DNA from: Bacteroides sp.
Lineage (GTDB): Bacteria; Bacteroidota; Bacteroidia; Bacteroidales; SM23-62
Reading direction: 5' to 3'
DNA: 6,629 nucleotides
Assembly: GCA_030592145.1 (NCBI GenBank)
Contig: JAUVKJ010000099.1
Coordinates: 1-6,629 of the forward strand
Shown here: positions 1 through 6,629 of the stretch, one piece after another
Layout: each line of letters begins with the position of its first letter
Position numbering within the stretch: position 1 is the stretch's first letter
Position numbers and translations under genes: made by a program
The notes under the pieces: model-generated
Told to the model about the DNA's origin: nothing
What the model saw: only the letters and a program-made list of their open reading frames with translations
The model's database searches: none

Positions 1-573
1 TTATATTTCGCACTTGGATTCGAACATATCGCCGATCTTGCTGGTTATGACCATATTCTCTTTCTAATAGCCCTTTGCGCCGTATACAGTATCAAACAAT
101 GGAAAAGGGTGCTTATCCTCGTGACGGCGTTTACAGTAGGACATACCCTGACCCTGGCACTGGCCACCCTGAACCTGGTCCGGATCCCCACCGGCATCAT
201 TGAGTTCCTGATCCCCGTGACCATTTGTGTTACAGGGGTCTGGAATGTGATCCAGCGCGGAGACAGGGTGGCTGCGGTCTCTTATCGATTCAAATACGGA
301 TCGGCGCTGTTTTTCGGACTGATCCATGGATTGGGTTTTTCCAATTACCTCAGAAGCCTGCTGGGTACCCAGGACAATCTCCTGCTTCCTCTTTTCTCTT
401 TTAACCTGGGACTCGAGATCGGGCAGGTTCTGATCGTCATGATCATCCTTCTCGTTTCGTTGCTTTTTGTTGATGTTTCAGGGATGAAGCGCAGGGACTG
501 GAACCTGCTGCTGTCCGGCGCTGCAATAGGGGTGTCGCTGATCCTCTGTATCGAACGATGGCCCGTTGTTTAA
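1..573 (+). CDS. HupE/UreJ-family integral membrane protein (5' end outside window)
   Basis: The reading frame is open from base 1 to the TAA at 571-573, giving 190 visible residues. As I recall, Bacteroidota homologues are about 195 residues and begin a few residues before a W-L-Y-F-x-L-G stretch. The visible protein starts at L-Y-F-A-L-G, so only about five residues seem to be missing. The GTG at 109 is an internal valine, not the start. Family motifs seen are FEHIADLAGYDHILFL (visible residues 7-22), VGHTLTL (46-52), GLIHGLGF (106-113) and GLE (137-139). They place conserved His, Asp and Glu residues in or beside membrane segments. About six hydrophobic segments are apparent, near 18-33, 38-60, 66-84, 100-114, 128-157 and 167-184. 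Relatives of HupE/UreJ are linked to nickel or cobalt uptake for hydrogenase and urease. This short subfamily is usually uncharacterised, and no hydrogenase or urease gene is visible here, so metal transport is only an inference. It lies 24 bp upstream of xerD and may share its transcript. Confidence 0.85.
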   Translation, partial: LYFALGFEHIADLAGYDHILFLIALCAVYSIKQWKRVLILVTAFTVGHTLTLALATLNLVRIPTGIIEFLIPVTICVTGVWNVIQRGDRVAAVSYRFKYGSALFFGLIHGLGFSNYLRSLLGTQDNLLLPLFSFNLGLEIGQVLIVMIILLVSLLFVDVSGMKRRDWNLLLSGAAIGVSLILCIERWPVV

Positions 574-597
574 TTAATTTGGTAAATTACGATTGTT

Positions 598-1503
598 TTG
601 AATTGGGACCGGCATATAAAGGATTTCAGGATCTTCCTGAAACTGGAAAAATCCCTTTCGGCCAATTCCGTCGAAGCCTATGCCAGGGATATTAGAAAAT
701 TTTCGGGTTTCCTTGAAATGCAGCAATACGAAGTTTCACCGTCTGGCGTTGAACTGCATCACCTGACAGAATTCCTTGTATGGATCAATGAACTGGGACT
801 GAGTTCGCGTTCCCAGGCCAGGCTGATCTCAGGTATCAAATCCTTTTTCAAATACCTGCTTCTTGAAGACGTGATCGAAACAGATCCCACAAGCCTGCTG
901 GAGATCCCCAGGATCGGCCGTAAGCTTCCGGAGGTACTGAGTATAGAGGAAATTGAAAGCATCCTGGCCGAAATTGATCTCTCGAAACCGGAGGGAAGAA
1001 GGAACCGGGCGATGATCGAGGTACTGTACGGTTGTGGATTGAGAGTTTCAGAACTCATCAACCTGAGATTGTCTTATGTCTATTTTGATCAGGGATTTGT
1101 CCGGATCACCGGGAAAGGCAATAAGGAGCGCCTGGTCCCCATAGGGAGGACAGCACTCAGGGAGATCAGGAACTACCTGCCGGACCGTAATTCTCTTTCC
1201 CGGATCGGGAAGGAACATGAAGACATTCTTTTCCTGAGCCGCAGGGGCCGAAAACTCAGCCGCGTCATGGTCTTTTCGATGATCAAGGAACTGGCGGCAG
1301 GGGCAGGTATAAACAAGAACATCAGTCCCCATACCTTCCGCCATTCCTTTGCCACACATCTGATCGATGGCGGTGCAGACCTCAGGGCTGTGCAGGAAAT
1401 GCTGGGACATGAATCCATCCTTACAACCGAGATATATACCCATCTTGACCGGCAATATCTGAGAGATGCCATCATCCGTTTCCACCCGCGATCAGGGCCA
1501 TGA
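598..1503 (+). CDS. xerD: Site-specific tyrosine recombinase XerD
   Basis: XerD acts with XerC at the chromosomal dif site, with FtsK, to resolve chromosome dimers before cell division. The 301-residue protein is close to the usual 298-300. An N-terminal core-binding (SAM-like) domain covers roughly residues 4-90 and the catalytic domain roughly 107-295. All six catalytic residues are visible: R149 (LRVSEL), K173 (TGKGNKER), H245 and R248 (PHTFRHS), H271 (LGHES) and nucleophile Y280 (IYTHLD). Each is one position later than in E. coli XerD, so there is essentially no internal indel and the enzyme should be active. The start is TTG at 598: the frame is closed by TAA at 583-585, no ATG or GTG lies between, and the N-terminus N-W-D-x-x-I-K-D-F matches Bacteroidota XerD. 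No Shine-Dalgarno motif precedes it. XerC or a phage/ICE integrase is the alternative. The length, motif register and housekeeping neighbours favour XerD. Confidence 0.93.
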   Translation: MNWDRHIKDFRIFLKLEKSLSANSVEAYARDIRKFSGFLEMQQYEVSPSGVELHHLTEFLVWINELGLSSRSQARLISGIKSFFKYLLLEDVIETDPTSLLEIPRIGRKLPEVLSIEEIESILAEIDLSKPEGRRNRAMIEVLYGCGLRVSELINLRLSYVYFDQGFVRITGKGNKERLVPIGRTALREIRNYLPDRNSLSRIGKEHEDILFLSRRGRKLSRVMVFSMIKELAAGAGINKNISPHTFRHSFATHLIDGGADLRAVQEMLGHESILTTEIYTHLDRQYLRDAIIRFHPRSGP

Positions 1504-1590
1504 AAATGCCTCGCATGCATCCCTTACTCTCCTCCACGGAAGTTCATTTTATTTCAAGCTAATTTAGAACTGATATAAAGTTTTTTTAAA

Positions 1591-1598
1591 TACATTTG
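1591..1598 (+). promoter_or_regulatory. Probable Bacteroidota-type promoter -7 element for ppdK
   Basis: TACATTTG matches the Bacteroidota -7 consensus TAnnTTTG at every fixed position. It lies in the A/T-rich gap before ppdK. Transcription would begin near 1604-1606, giving a leader of about 45 nt before the ATG at 1650. The -33 partner (TTG/TTTG) is poor: the nearest candidate is TTTAG at 1563-1567, about 23 bp upstream. The element also sits in a small palindrome, TACA-TT-TGTA (1591-1600). The rest of 1504-1649 shows no gene and no convincing terminator for xerD. Confidence 0.5.
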
Positions 1599-1649
1599 TA
1601 CTCTTTAAAAACAGGGTAATAATTGGTTAAACAATAAAAATTAAAAACG

Positions 1650-4379
1650 ATGTCCAACGAAAAAAGAGTCTACACATTTGGTAATAAACAGGCTGAAGGT
1701 AAAACCGATATGAAGAATCTTCTGGGTGGCAAAGGTGCCAACCTGGCTGAGATGAACCTGATCGGGGTTCCGGTTCCTCCGGGCTTTACCATCACAACTG
1801 AAGTATGTGCAGAATACAATCAGCTGGGTAAGGAAGAAGTCATTAAACTGATCAGTGAAGAGGTTGAAGAAGCGATCAGGAATGTTGAAACACTTATGAA
1901 TTCAAAGTTCGGGGACAGGGAGAATCCCTGCCTGATGTCCGTCCGTTCCGGAGCCCGTGCATCCATGCCCGGTATGATGGATACTATCCTGAACCTTGGT
2001 TTGAATGATGAAGTTGTCGAAGGACTGGCAAAAAAGACAGGTAATCCGCGTTTTGCGTGGGACTCCTATCGCCGTTTTATCAAGATGTACGGGGATGTCG
2101 TTATGGGTTTGAAGCCGGAATCAAAAGAAGACCATGATCCTTTTGAAGTGATCATTGATGAGATCAAAACTGAGAAGGGTGTTGAAAATGACACGGAACT
2201 TACGACTGATGATTTGAAAGAAATGGTTTCCAGGTTTAAGTCCGCCGTCAAGGAAAAAACCGGAAAAGATTTCCCGACCGATGCATGGGAGCAGCTATGG
2301 GGATCCATTGCAGCCGTTTTCGACAGCTGGAACAACGACCGGGCCGATGTGTACCGGAAACTGAACAATATCCCTGAAGAATGGGGAACTGCTGTAAACG
2401 TGCAGGCCATGGTATTCGGTAACATGGGTGAAACCTCCGGAACAGGGGTAGCCTTTACCAGGGACGCAGGGACCGGTGAAAACCTTTTCAACGGTGAATA
2501 CCTGCTCAATGCCCAGGGTGAGGATGTGGTAGCCGGGATCAGGACCCCCCGCCAGATCACAAAGGAAGGATCGGAGCGCTGGGCCGTACTTGCACAGGTC
2601 AGCGAAGAGAAAAGGATTGCTGATTATCCTTCCCTTGAAGAACAGATGCCTGAAATTTACAAGGAACTCTTTGATATACAGAAAAAGCTTGATGCTCATT
2701 ATAAGGATATGCAGGACCTGGAATTCACCATCCAGGATGGCAAGCTCTGGCTGCTCCAGACCAGGAACGGCAAGCGAACAGGCGCTTCCATGGTAACTGT
2801 CGCCCTGGACCTTCTGAAGGAAGGCGCGATTGATGAAAAAACCGCCCTGCTGCGCATCGAGCCAAATAAGCTGGATGAATTGCTTCACCCGGTGTTTGAT
2901 GCCGATGCCATCCGTAAAGCGAAAGTTATTGCAAAGGGCCTGCCGGCCTCTCCCGGTGCCGGCACCGGCCAGATCGTATTCTTTGCCGACGAGGCGGAGG
3001 AATGGGTGGAATCCGGCAAGCAGGTCGTGCTGGTACGTATTGAGACTTCCCCCGAAGACCTCCGCGGAATGAATGTCGCAAAAGGAATTCTGACCGCCCG
3101 TGGCGGAATGACCTCACACGCTGCCGTGGTTGCACGTGGAATGGGTAAATGCTGTGTTTCCGGTGCAGGCAGCCTCAGGATTGATTACAAGGCCCGGACC
3201 ATGACCGTTGACGGACAGGTATTCAGGGAAGGTGACTGGATCTCCCTGAACGGGACCAGCGGTGAAGTATACGAGGGACAGATCGCAACCATGGATCCTG
3301 AAATGAGCGGTGACTTCGGAAAACTGATGGACCTGGCTGAAAAACATACCAGAATGAACGTCCGTACAAATGCCGACACTCCCAAGGATTCAGTGGTAGC
3401 CCGTAATTTCGGAGCACAGGGGATCGGGCTTTGCCGCACCGAGCATATGTTTTTTGAAGGTGACCGGATCACCGCCATGCGCGAAATGATCCTGGCAGAC
3501 GACGAAGCCGGACGCCGCAAGGCACTCGATAAACTGCTCCCCATCCAGCGTGAGGATTTCGAGGGAATTTTCGAAGCCATGCATGATCTTCCCGTAACTA
3601 TAAGACTGCTCGATCCTCCCCTCCATGAGTTTGTTCCCCATGAGGAAGAAAACCAGAAGATAATGGCCAGGGAGATGGGGATTACCGTTGAAGAGATCAA
3701 AGCCAAGATTGAAGACCTTCATGAGTTCAACCCCATGCTGGGACACAGGGGATGCCGCCTGGGCAACACCTATCCTGAAATATCGGAGATGCAGGCCAGG
3801 GCTATCATTGAAGCTGCCCTGAACCTGAAGGCAAAGGGGATCAAGGCAATCCCGGAGATCATGATCCCGCTTATCGGCACCGTACAGGAATTCGAGATGC
3901 AGGAGGAGATCATTCGCAGTATCGCCGAAAAAGTATTTGAAGAAAGGGGCGACAGGATTGAATACCTGGTAGGAACCATGATCGAGATCCCGCGTGCGGC
4001 CCTGACCGCTGATCTTATTGCCAGGAAGGCCGAGTTTTTCTCATTCGGGACCAATGACCTGACTCAGATGGCCTTTGGATATTCAAGGGATGACGCGGGT
4101 AAATTCCTGCCCGTCTATATTGACAAAGGTATCCTGAAGTATGATCCCTTCCAGGTACTTGACCAGGAAGGGGTCGGACAGCTTGTGGAAATGGGTACAA
4201 GCAGGGGACGCACCGCCAGGCCGGACCTGAAGGTTGGTATTTGCGGGGAGCATGGCGGCGAGCCCGGTTCGGTGGAATTCTGTCATCGTGTGGGCATGGA
4301 TTATGTGAGCTGTTCACCCTACAGGGTACCCATCGCAAGGGTAGCTGCTGCACAAGCCTCCATAAAAGAGAATAAATAG
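1650..4379 (+). CDS. ppdK: Pyruvate, phosphate dikinase (PPDK)
   Basis: This cytoplasmic enzyme reversibly converts pyruvate, ATP and phosphate to PEP, AMP and pyrophosphate. The 909 residues comprise three regions. The ATP-grasp nucleotide-binding region (about 1-375) has GGKGANLAEM (K28), SVRSGA (R99), ETSGTGVAFTR (261-271) and E358, Q370 and R372 in the segment ending LLQTRNGKRT. The phosphohistidine swivel domain (about 425-545) has GGMTSHAAVVARGMG with catalytic H490. The C-terminal PEP/pyruvate TIM barrel (about 560-905) has GLCRTEHMFFE (R596), R652 in IRLLDPPLHEF, IEIPRAALTAD (E779), FGTNDLTQM (N802) and GICGEHGGEP (C865). The last group distinguishes PPDK from PEP synthase. The protein is about 35 residues longer than clostridial PPDK (874), largely from a segment near 305-328. 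T488, two residues before H490, is the position phosphorylated by the PPDK regulatory protein where that exists; no such gene is seen here. The ATG at 1650 follows an A-rich leader without a Shine-Dalgarno motif, typical of Bacteroidota. pckA lies 80 bp downstream. Confidence 0.97.
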   Translation: MSNEKRVYTFGNKQAEGKTDMKNLLGGKGANLAEMNLIGVPVPPGFTITTEVCAEYNQLGKEEVIKLISEEVEEAIRNVETLMNSKFGDRENPCLMSVRSGARASMPGMMDTILNLGLNDEVVEGLAKKTGNPRFAWDSYRRFIKMYGDVVMGLKPESKEDHDPFEVIIDEIKTEKGVENDTELTTDDLKEMVSRFKSAVKEKTGKDFPTDAWEQLWGSIAAVFDSWNNDRADVYRKLNNIPEEWGTAVNVQAMVFGNMGETSGTGVAFTRDAGTGENLFNGEYLLNAQGEDVVAGIRTPRQITKEGSERWAVLAQVSEEKRIADYPSLEEQMPEIYKELFDIQKKLDAHYKDMQDLEFTIQDGKLWLLQTRNGKRTGASMVTVALDLLKEGAIDEKTALLRIEPNKLDELLHPVFDADAIRKAKVIAKGLPASPGAGTGQIVFFADEAEEWVESGKQVVLVRIETSPEDLRGMNVAKGILTARGGMTSHAAVVARGMGKCCVSGAGSLRIDYKARTMTVDGQVFREGDWISLNGTSGEVYEGQIATMDPEMSGDFGKLMDLAEKHTRMNVRTNADTPKDSVVARNFGAQGIGLCRTEHMFFEGDRITAMREMILADDEAGRRKALDKLLPIQREDFEGIFEAMHDLPVTIRLLDPPLHEFVPHEEENQKIMAREMGITVEEIKAKIEDLHEFNPMLGHRGCRLGNTYPEISEMQARAIIEAALNLKAKGIKAIPEIMIPLIGTVQEFEMQEEIIRSIAEKVFEERGDRIEYLVGTMIEIPRAALTADLIARKAEFFSFGTNDLTQMAFGYSRDDAGKFLPVYIDKGILKYDPFQVLDQEGVGQLVEMGTSRGRTARPDLKVGICGEHGGEPGSVEFCHRVGMDYVSCSPYRVPIARVAAAQASIKENK

Positions 4380-4446
4380 ATTTATACCATCAAAACACCA
4401 GAGGCTGCCAGGATCTGGCGGCCTGCTCACACTGATTTATAACCAT
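4379..4446 (+). repeat. Near-perfect 12/13-nt direct repeat flanking the ppdK-pckA hairpin
   Basis: GATTTATACCAT at 4379-4390 recurs as GATTTATAACCAT at 4434-4446; the two differ only by one extra A. The copies start 55 bp apart and bracket a 43-nt, more G/C-rich segment (4391-4433) containing the hairpin. The first copy overlaps the last base of the ppdK stop codon. The second ends 13 bases before the pckA ATG. It could be a pair of binding sites, the scar of a small insertion, or chance in A/T-rich sequence. Confidence 0.5.
4402..4424 (+). other. Strong intergenic hairpin between ppdK and pckA (terminator or mRNA-stabilising stem)
   Basis: AGGCTGCCAG (4402-4411) and CTGGCGGCCT (4415-4424) can form a 10-bp stem with one G-U wobble and a 3-nt GAU loop, starting 22 nt after the ppdK stop. 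No T-run follows (the next bases are GCTCACACTG), so it is not a textbook intrinsic terminator. It may attenuate read-through or protect the 3' end of the ppdK message. A weaker competing pairing, CCAGA (4398-4402) with TCTGG (4414-4418), also exists. Confidence 0.55.
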
Positions 4447-4459
4447 TAAGATTAAAATT

Positions 4460-6094
4460 ATGGCAGAGAGATTAAAAAACTTAGACCTTTCCCGGTACGG
4501 GATAAATAATGTGAAGGAAATTTATCACAATCTGTCTTATGATGAATTATTCAAACACGAAACAGATCCTTCCCTTGAAGGATTGGAGCGTGGACATGTA
4601 ACCTATACCGGAGCTGTTACAGTGGATACGGGAGTATTCACCGGCCGTTCCCCAAAGGATAAATACATTGTAAGGGAAGATGAGAACGAAAATAATATCT
4701 GGTGGAGGAACGAACGGAGAGAAGCTTCCGATAATAAACCGGTTTCTGAAGAGGTATGGAAAGAGTTGTATGAAAATTCTGCAAAGCAGCTTTCCGGTAC
4801 AAAACTCTATGTGCAGGATGGATACGCCGGAGCAAATAAAGAAAGCCGGCTGAATATTCGGTTTATCTGCGAGGTGGCCTGGCAGGCACATTTCGTGAAG
4901 AACATGTTCATCCGCCCCTCGGAAGAGGAACTGGAATCATTTGAACCTGATTTCGTAGTGCTGAACGCGGCGAAAACAATCAATAAGAACTGGGAGAAGC
5001 ACGGCTTGCACTCTGAGGTGTATGCAGTATTTAATCTCAAGGAGGGAAGAGCATGTATCGGGGGATCCTGGTATGGAGGAGAGATGAAGAAAGGGATCTT
5101 TTCGGTTATGAATTATTATCTTCCGCTGAAAGGGATTGCTGCCATGCACGCCGCTGCAAATGTTAGCAGGGACGGTGTTACTACCTTGTTCTTTGGACTG
5201 TCAGGAACTGGTAAAACCACCCTGTCGGCAGATCCGAAAAGGGTGCTGATCGGGGATGATGAGCATGGCTGGGACGATGATGGCGTTTTCAACTTTGAGG
5301 GTGGATGCTATGCCAAAACGATAAGGCTGGATCCTGAAAAGGAGCCGGATATCTATAAGGCCATCAGGCGGGATGCCCTGCTCGAAAATGTAGTATTCGA
5401 TGGAAAGACCGGTAAGGTCGAATGGGAGGACGATTCAAAAACTGCCAATACAAGGGTTTCTTACCCTATCTATCATATTGACAATATTGTTAAACCGGTC
5501 TCCAAAGCCGGTCATGCAAAAAGCGTGATCTTTCTCACGGCCGATGTCTTTGGTATTCTGCCCCCCGTTTCCAGGCTGACGGAAGACCAGACAAGGTACC
5601 ATTTCATCAGTGGATATACGGCAAAGGTTGCCGGTACCGAGAGAGGTATCACAGAACCTGTACCTTCCTTTTCGGCCTGCTTCGGGGCCGCATTCCTGCT
5701 GCTGGATCCCCTCATCTACGCGAATGAACTGACGCGCAAGATGAAAGAACACGGAGCCAGCGCATGGCTTGTTAATACAGGATGGGTAGGCGGCGGTTAC
5801 GGAAAAGGAGGAAGCCGCATAGATCTTCCCTCAACCCGGAAGATCATCGACTGTATCCTTGATGGCTGCCTGGACAACGCCGAATATGAAACAATTCCGG
5901 TATTTAACCTTCAGATACCTAAATCTGTGCCGGGTGTGGATCCTGGCATTTTAAATCCAAGGAACATCTGGTCCGACCCATCCGAATGGGATACCCGGGC
6001 CCGGGAACTCGGGAAGAAATTCATAGATAATTTTAATCATTTTACAGACAGTGAGGAGACACGGAAGCTGATCATCGCGGGTCCGCAAGTTTAA
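4460..6094 (+). CDS. pckA: Phosphoenolpyruvate carboxykinase (ATP)
   Basis: This cytoplasmic enzyme interconverts oxaloacetate plus ATP with PEP, CO2 and ADP. In succinate-forming anaerobes it often runs toward oxaloacetate, making ATP; elsewhere it is gluconeogenic. At 544 residues it is close to E. coli PckA (540). Visible motifs are [11 protein letters not shown] (R63, substrate binding), [12 protein letters not shown] (Y205, K210 and the metal/substrate lysine K211), MHAAANV (H230, metal ligand), the P-loop GLSGTGKTT (246-254, K252 and T253), LIGDDEHGW (D266 and D267, metal binding), NTRVSYPI (R332) and [10 protein letters not shown] (404-413). The kinase-type P-loop and the family-specific second metal motif identify the ATP form rather than the GTP form. 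All key residues are intact. The ATG at 4460 is preceded by ATTAAAATT with no Shine-Dalgarno motif, resembling the ppdK leader. I see no TAnnTTTG promoter in the 80-bp gap, so it may depend on read-through from ppdK or on an unrecognised promoter. plsY starts four bases after its stop. Confidence 0.97.
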   Translation: MAERLKNLDLSRYGINNVKEIYHNLSYDELFKHETDPSLEGLERGHVTYTGAVTVDTGVFTGRSPKDKYIVREDENENNIWWRNERREASDNKPVSEEVWKELYENSAKQLSGTKLYVQDGYAGANKESRLNIRFICEVAWQAHFVKNMFIRPSEEELESFEPDFVVLNAAKTINKNWEKHGLHSEVYAVFNLKEGRACIGGSWYGGEMKKGIFSVMNYYLPLKGIAAMHAAANVSRDGVTTLFFGLSGTGKTTLSADPKRVLIGDDEHGWDDDGVFNFEGGCYAKTIRLDPEKEPDIYKAIRRDALLENVVFDGKTGKVEWEDDSKTANTRVSYPIYHIDNIVKPVSKAGHAKSVIFLTADVFGILPPVSRLTEDQTRYHFISGYTAKVAGTERGITEPVPSFSACFGAAFLLLDPLIYANELTRKMKEHGASAWLVNTGWVGGGYGKGGSRIDLPSTRKIIDCILDGCLDNAEYETIPVFNLQIPKSVPGVDPGILNPRNIWSDPSEWDTRARELGKKFIDNFNHFTDSEETRKLIIAGPQV

Positions 6095-6098
6095 TACC

Positions 6099-6629
6099 AT
6101 GTGGCCTGCACAGGAGGTGATCATCACTGGCATTCTTTTTACGGCAGCGGCCTACCTGTTGGGCTCGCTGCCTTTTTCTGTCTGGTTAGGAAAGGGGTTC
6201 TTCAATACCGATGTGCGGGATCACGGCAGTGGAAATGCCGGAGCAACAAATACATGGAGGGTACTGGGTTGGAAAGCGGGACTCCCGGTGCTCTTGCTTG
6301 ATATTGGAAAAGGCCTGGCTGCAACATACCTGCCATATATCTGTTCATCCATCATCTCTGACACGGATCTGCTGCTCTGGGAAAGGGTTATATGCGGGTC
6401 GGCCGCTGCCCTGGGCCATATCTATCCGGTATTCGCGGACTTCCGTGGAGGAAAGGCCGTAGCCACGCTGTTTGGTGTTATAATCGGCCTGATGCCCCTT
6501 CCGGCTGCCGGAAGCCTGGGTGTTTTTATGATCGTCTTCCTTATTTTCCGGTATGTTTCCCTGGGCTCAATTCTGGCGGGAATTTCACTTCCCGTGATGG
6601 TTTACCTTCTTACGGACCATCCCGTCCAG
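6099..6629 (+). CDS. plsY: Acyl-phosphate:glycerol-3-phosphate acyltransferase PlsY (3' end outside window)
   Basis: PlsY transfers a fatty acyl group from acyl-phosphate (made by PlsX) to glycerol-3-phosphate, the first acylation in phospholipid synthesis, in the cytoplasmic membrane. The frame is open from the ATG at 6099 to the last base, giving 177 residues of an expected 190-220, so about the last 15-40 are missing. The three family motifs are present: GSGNAGATNTWRVLG (43-57), the DIGKG phosphate-binding loop (68-72), and LGHIYPVFADFRGGKAVAT (105-123). Hydrophobic segments lie near 7-31, 60-86, 97-112, 124-150 and 153-172. The N-terminal GSLPFSVWLGK (22-32) is also typical. The start is four bases after the pckA stop, with no in-frame ATG further upstream and no Shine-Dalgarno motif in front, so the gene is probably co-transcribed with pckA. 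An extended Shine-Dalgarno-like sequence occurs inside the gene at 6112-6122 but has no usable start after it. Confidence 0.95.
   Translation, partial: MWPAQEVIITGILFTAAAYLLGSLPFSVWLGKGFFNTDVRDHGSGNAGATNTWRVLGWKAGLPVLLLDIGKGLAATYLPYICSSIISDTDLLLWERVICGSAAALGHIYPVFADFRGGKAVATLFGVIIGLMPLPAAGSLGVFMIVFLIFRYVSLGSILAGISLPVMVYLLTDHPVQ

Noticed and set aside
574..581. TTAATTTG as a -7 promoter element for xerD
   Set aside because: The required TA is TT, no -33 element lies at the right spacing, and the transcript would start only about 10 nt before the start codon.
598..1503. Tyrosine recombinase as the integrase of a mobile element or inversion system
   Set aside because: Its length and catalytic residue register match housekeeping XerD one-to-one, and there is no tRNA target, att repeat, excisionase or phage/ICE gene nearby.
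1567..1587. GAACT...AGTTT followed by a T-run as a xerD terminator
   Set aside because: The stem is only about 5 bp with a wobble and a 7-nt loop. The T-run is better read as part of the A/T-rich ppdK promoter region.
1504..1649. A chromosomal dif site next to xerD
   Set aside because: No 28-bp dif-like sequence with two XerC/XerD-type arms around a 6-bp centre could be recognised. dif also need not lie beside xerD.
2066..2888. Long antisense open frames under ppdK (for example 2295-2888 on the minus strand)
   Set aside because: Their proteins resemble no family I recognise and are explained by the codon composition of the strongly conserved ppdK on the other strand.
4380..4459. A riboswitch or small RNA gene upstream of pckA
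   Set aside because: Apart from one simple hairpin the 80-bp gap is too short and unstructured to match any riboswitch or ncRNA family I know.
6101..6462. Two short + strand open frames (6101-6301 and 6211-6462) overlapping the pckA end and plsY
   Set aside because: They are out-of-frame shadows of plsY, whose own frame carries all three family motifs from 6099 to the window end.

Overview
The window looks like chromosomal housekeeping DNA from a member of the Bacteroidota, probably a Bacteroidales or Marinilabiliales-like anaerobe or facultative anaerobe. The reasons are protein similarity by recognition (the HupE/UreJ-like protein, the XerD, and a PPDK with an extra segment near residues 305-328), start codons preceded by A/T-rich sequence instead of Shine-Dalgarno motifs, and one TAnnTTTG-type promoter element. 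All five genes are on the + strand, and coding density is high.

Layout: 1-573 is a HupE/UreJ-family membrane protein lacking only its first few residues. After 24 bp comes xerD (598-1503), a full-length chromosome-dimer-resolution type tyrosine recombinase with a TTG start. A 146-bp A/T-rich gap (1504-1649) holds a probable promoter for ppdK (1650-4379), pyruvate phosphate dikinase. An 80-bp gap (4380-4459) contains a 10-bp-stem hairpin flanked by a near-perfect 12/13-nt direct repeat. It is followed by pckA (4460-6094), ATP-type phosphoenolpyruvate carboxykinase. Four bases later plsY (6099 to the window end, truncated at 3'), the acyl-phosphate:glycerol-3-phosphate acyltransferase, begins.

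The functional core is the phosphoenolpyruvate node. PPDK interconverts pyruvate and PEP using ATP/phosphate and AMP/pyrophosphate. PckA interconverts PEP and oxaloacetate using ADP/ATP and CO2. Together they link pyruvate, PEP and the C4-dicarboxylate branch reversibly, which fits organisms that ferment to succinate/propionate or do gluconeogenesis. PlsY (membrane phospholipid synthesis) may share the pckA transcript but has no direct pathway link. The HupE-like protein and XerD form a separate upstream pair.

I found no undescribed multi-gene system, mobile element, CRISPR array or RNA gene here. The least explained items are the repeat-plus-hairpin structure between ppdK and pckA, and a perfect extended Shine-Dalgarno sequence buried in the plsY coding region.
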